NCBI RefSeq assembly: GCF_000002865.3
Contig: NW_001865039.1
Location: 3,036,835 to 3,100,834, forward strand
DNA length: 64,000 bases
Source: Monosiga brevicollis MX1
Taxonomy: Eukaryota > Opisthokonta > Choanoflagellata > Craspedida > Salpingoecidae
Reading direction: 5' to 3'
Shown: positions 63,633 to 64,000 of the stretch, in pieces
Layout: every line of letters starts with the position of its first letter
Numbering within the stretch: position 1 is the first letter of the stretch
Translations under genes and position numbers: made by a program
Notes under the pieces: model-generated
Database searches by the model: none
Told to the model about the DNA's origin: nothing
The model's input: only the letters and a program-made list of their open reading frames with translations

Positions 63633-64000
63633 TACTCTGTGCGTACAGCAATGGCGTCTCGGCGGTCTTGGGCATGGGCAACGCGTGCATGAGAGCGCCC
63701 TCCGCGGCATTGGGTTGTTAAGGCTGCGCCTTACTTAGCCAAGCACCTGCTTTGCGGTTGCAGCAACACCCATGCGTCTCCCGCCTCGCCAATCTGCACC
63801 TTCCAAACGCAGTCGTCTTTTCTTGCCTCTTCAAGCAATTTTCGTTTGTTCTCAATTGATTGAAAATCAAACGCACACGTTGAAGCAGCAGTGCACATAT
63901 TGCTAGCATAATTATGTCATAATCATATGTACATGAACGGCACGGCCCGCACAGTTGACCAAGCACTAGTCACGGCCATGTGCACGCGGCATTATTGCGC
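63633..64000. other. 3' flank of the TPR gene; no gene seen
   Basis: No coding, RNA or repeat feature was recognised up to the window end. Confidence 0.5.

Overview
The window is nuclear DNA of a GC-rich, intron-dense eukaryote. Coding regions are cut into short exons by small GT-AG introns, genes lie close together on both strands, and microsatellites are common in introns and between genes. The gene set fits a unicellular holozoan with a flagellum, most likely a choanoflagellate. It includes animal-type DNAJC13/RME-8, SSUH2, ANKH, an adiponectin-receptor-like PAQR and a tandem-RRM Musashi/hnRNP protein, plus the ciliary protein CFAP53. It also has a riboflavin biosynthesis gene, which animals lack. 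The species call is an inference from gene content; no marker sequence such as rRNA is present.

Layout: 662-12140 (-) DNAJC13 with about 30 exons. 13300-15625 (+) SSUH2-like zinc-cluster protein. 16059-17500 (-) EF-hand/coiled-coil orphan. 17501-19330 divergent, microsatellite-rich spacer. 19331-21708 (+) tandem-RRM protein. 22212-25847 (-) UTP4. 26917-29261 (+) PAQR receptor with a helical-repeat N-terminus. 29877-31963 (-) PDHX-like pyruvate dehydrogenase component. 33211-36690 (+) four-activity riboflavin enzyme. 37216-39167 (-) CFAP53. 39706-40255 (+) small putative mitochondrial protein. 40961-43095 (-) RGP1. 43611-45425 (-) ANKH. 46095-48751 (+) flavin disulfide oxidoreductase. 49355-51631 (-) dyskerin. 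52216-53803 (+) GDP-L-fucose synthase. 53992-57600 (+) GH35 beta-galactosidase. 58338-58928 (+) coiled-coil orphan. 58967-62019 (-) PDK-family kinase. 62544-63632 (+) TPR protein.

The genes are not an operon, but some belong to shared systems. The PDHX-like protein and the PDK-type kinase both act on the mitochondrial pyruvate dehydrogenase complex. UTP4 and dyskerin both serve nucleolar rRNA maturation. DNAJC13 and RGP1 act in endosome/Golgi traffic. GDP-fucose synthase and beta-galactosidase act in glycan metabolism.

The strongest unusual items are the predicted RibB-RibA-RibD/G fusion, the PAQR protein with a repeat N-terminus, an E2-like protein that has lost its catalytic histidine, and a 49-nt homopolymer acting as the polypyrimidine tract of a DNAJC13 intron. 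I saw no convincing transposon, virus-like element, CRISPR array, tRNA or rRNA. Exon boundaries were read by eye from splice consensus, frame and remembered family sequences, so individual junctions are predictions.
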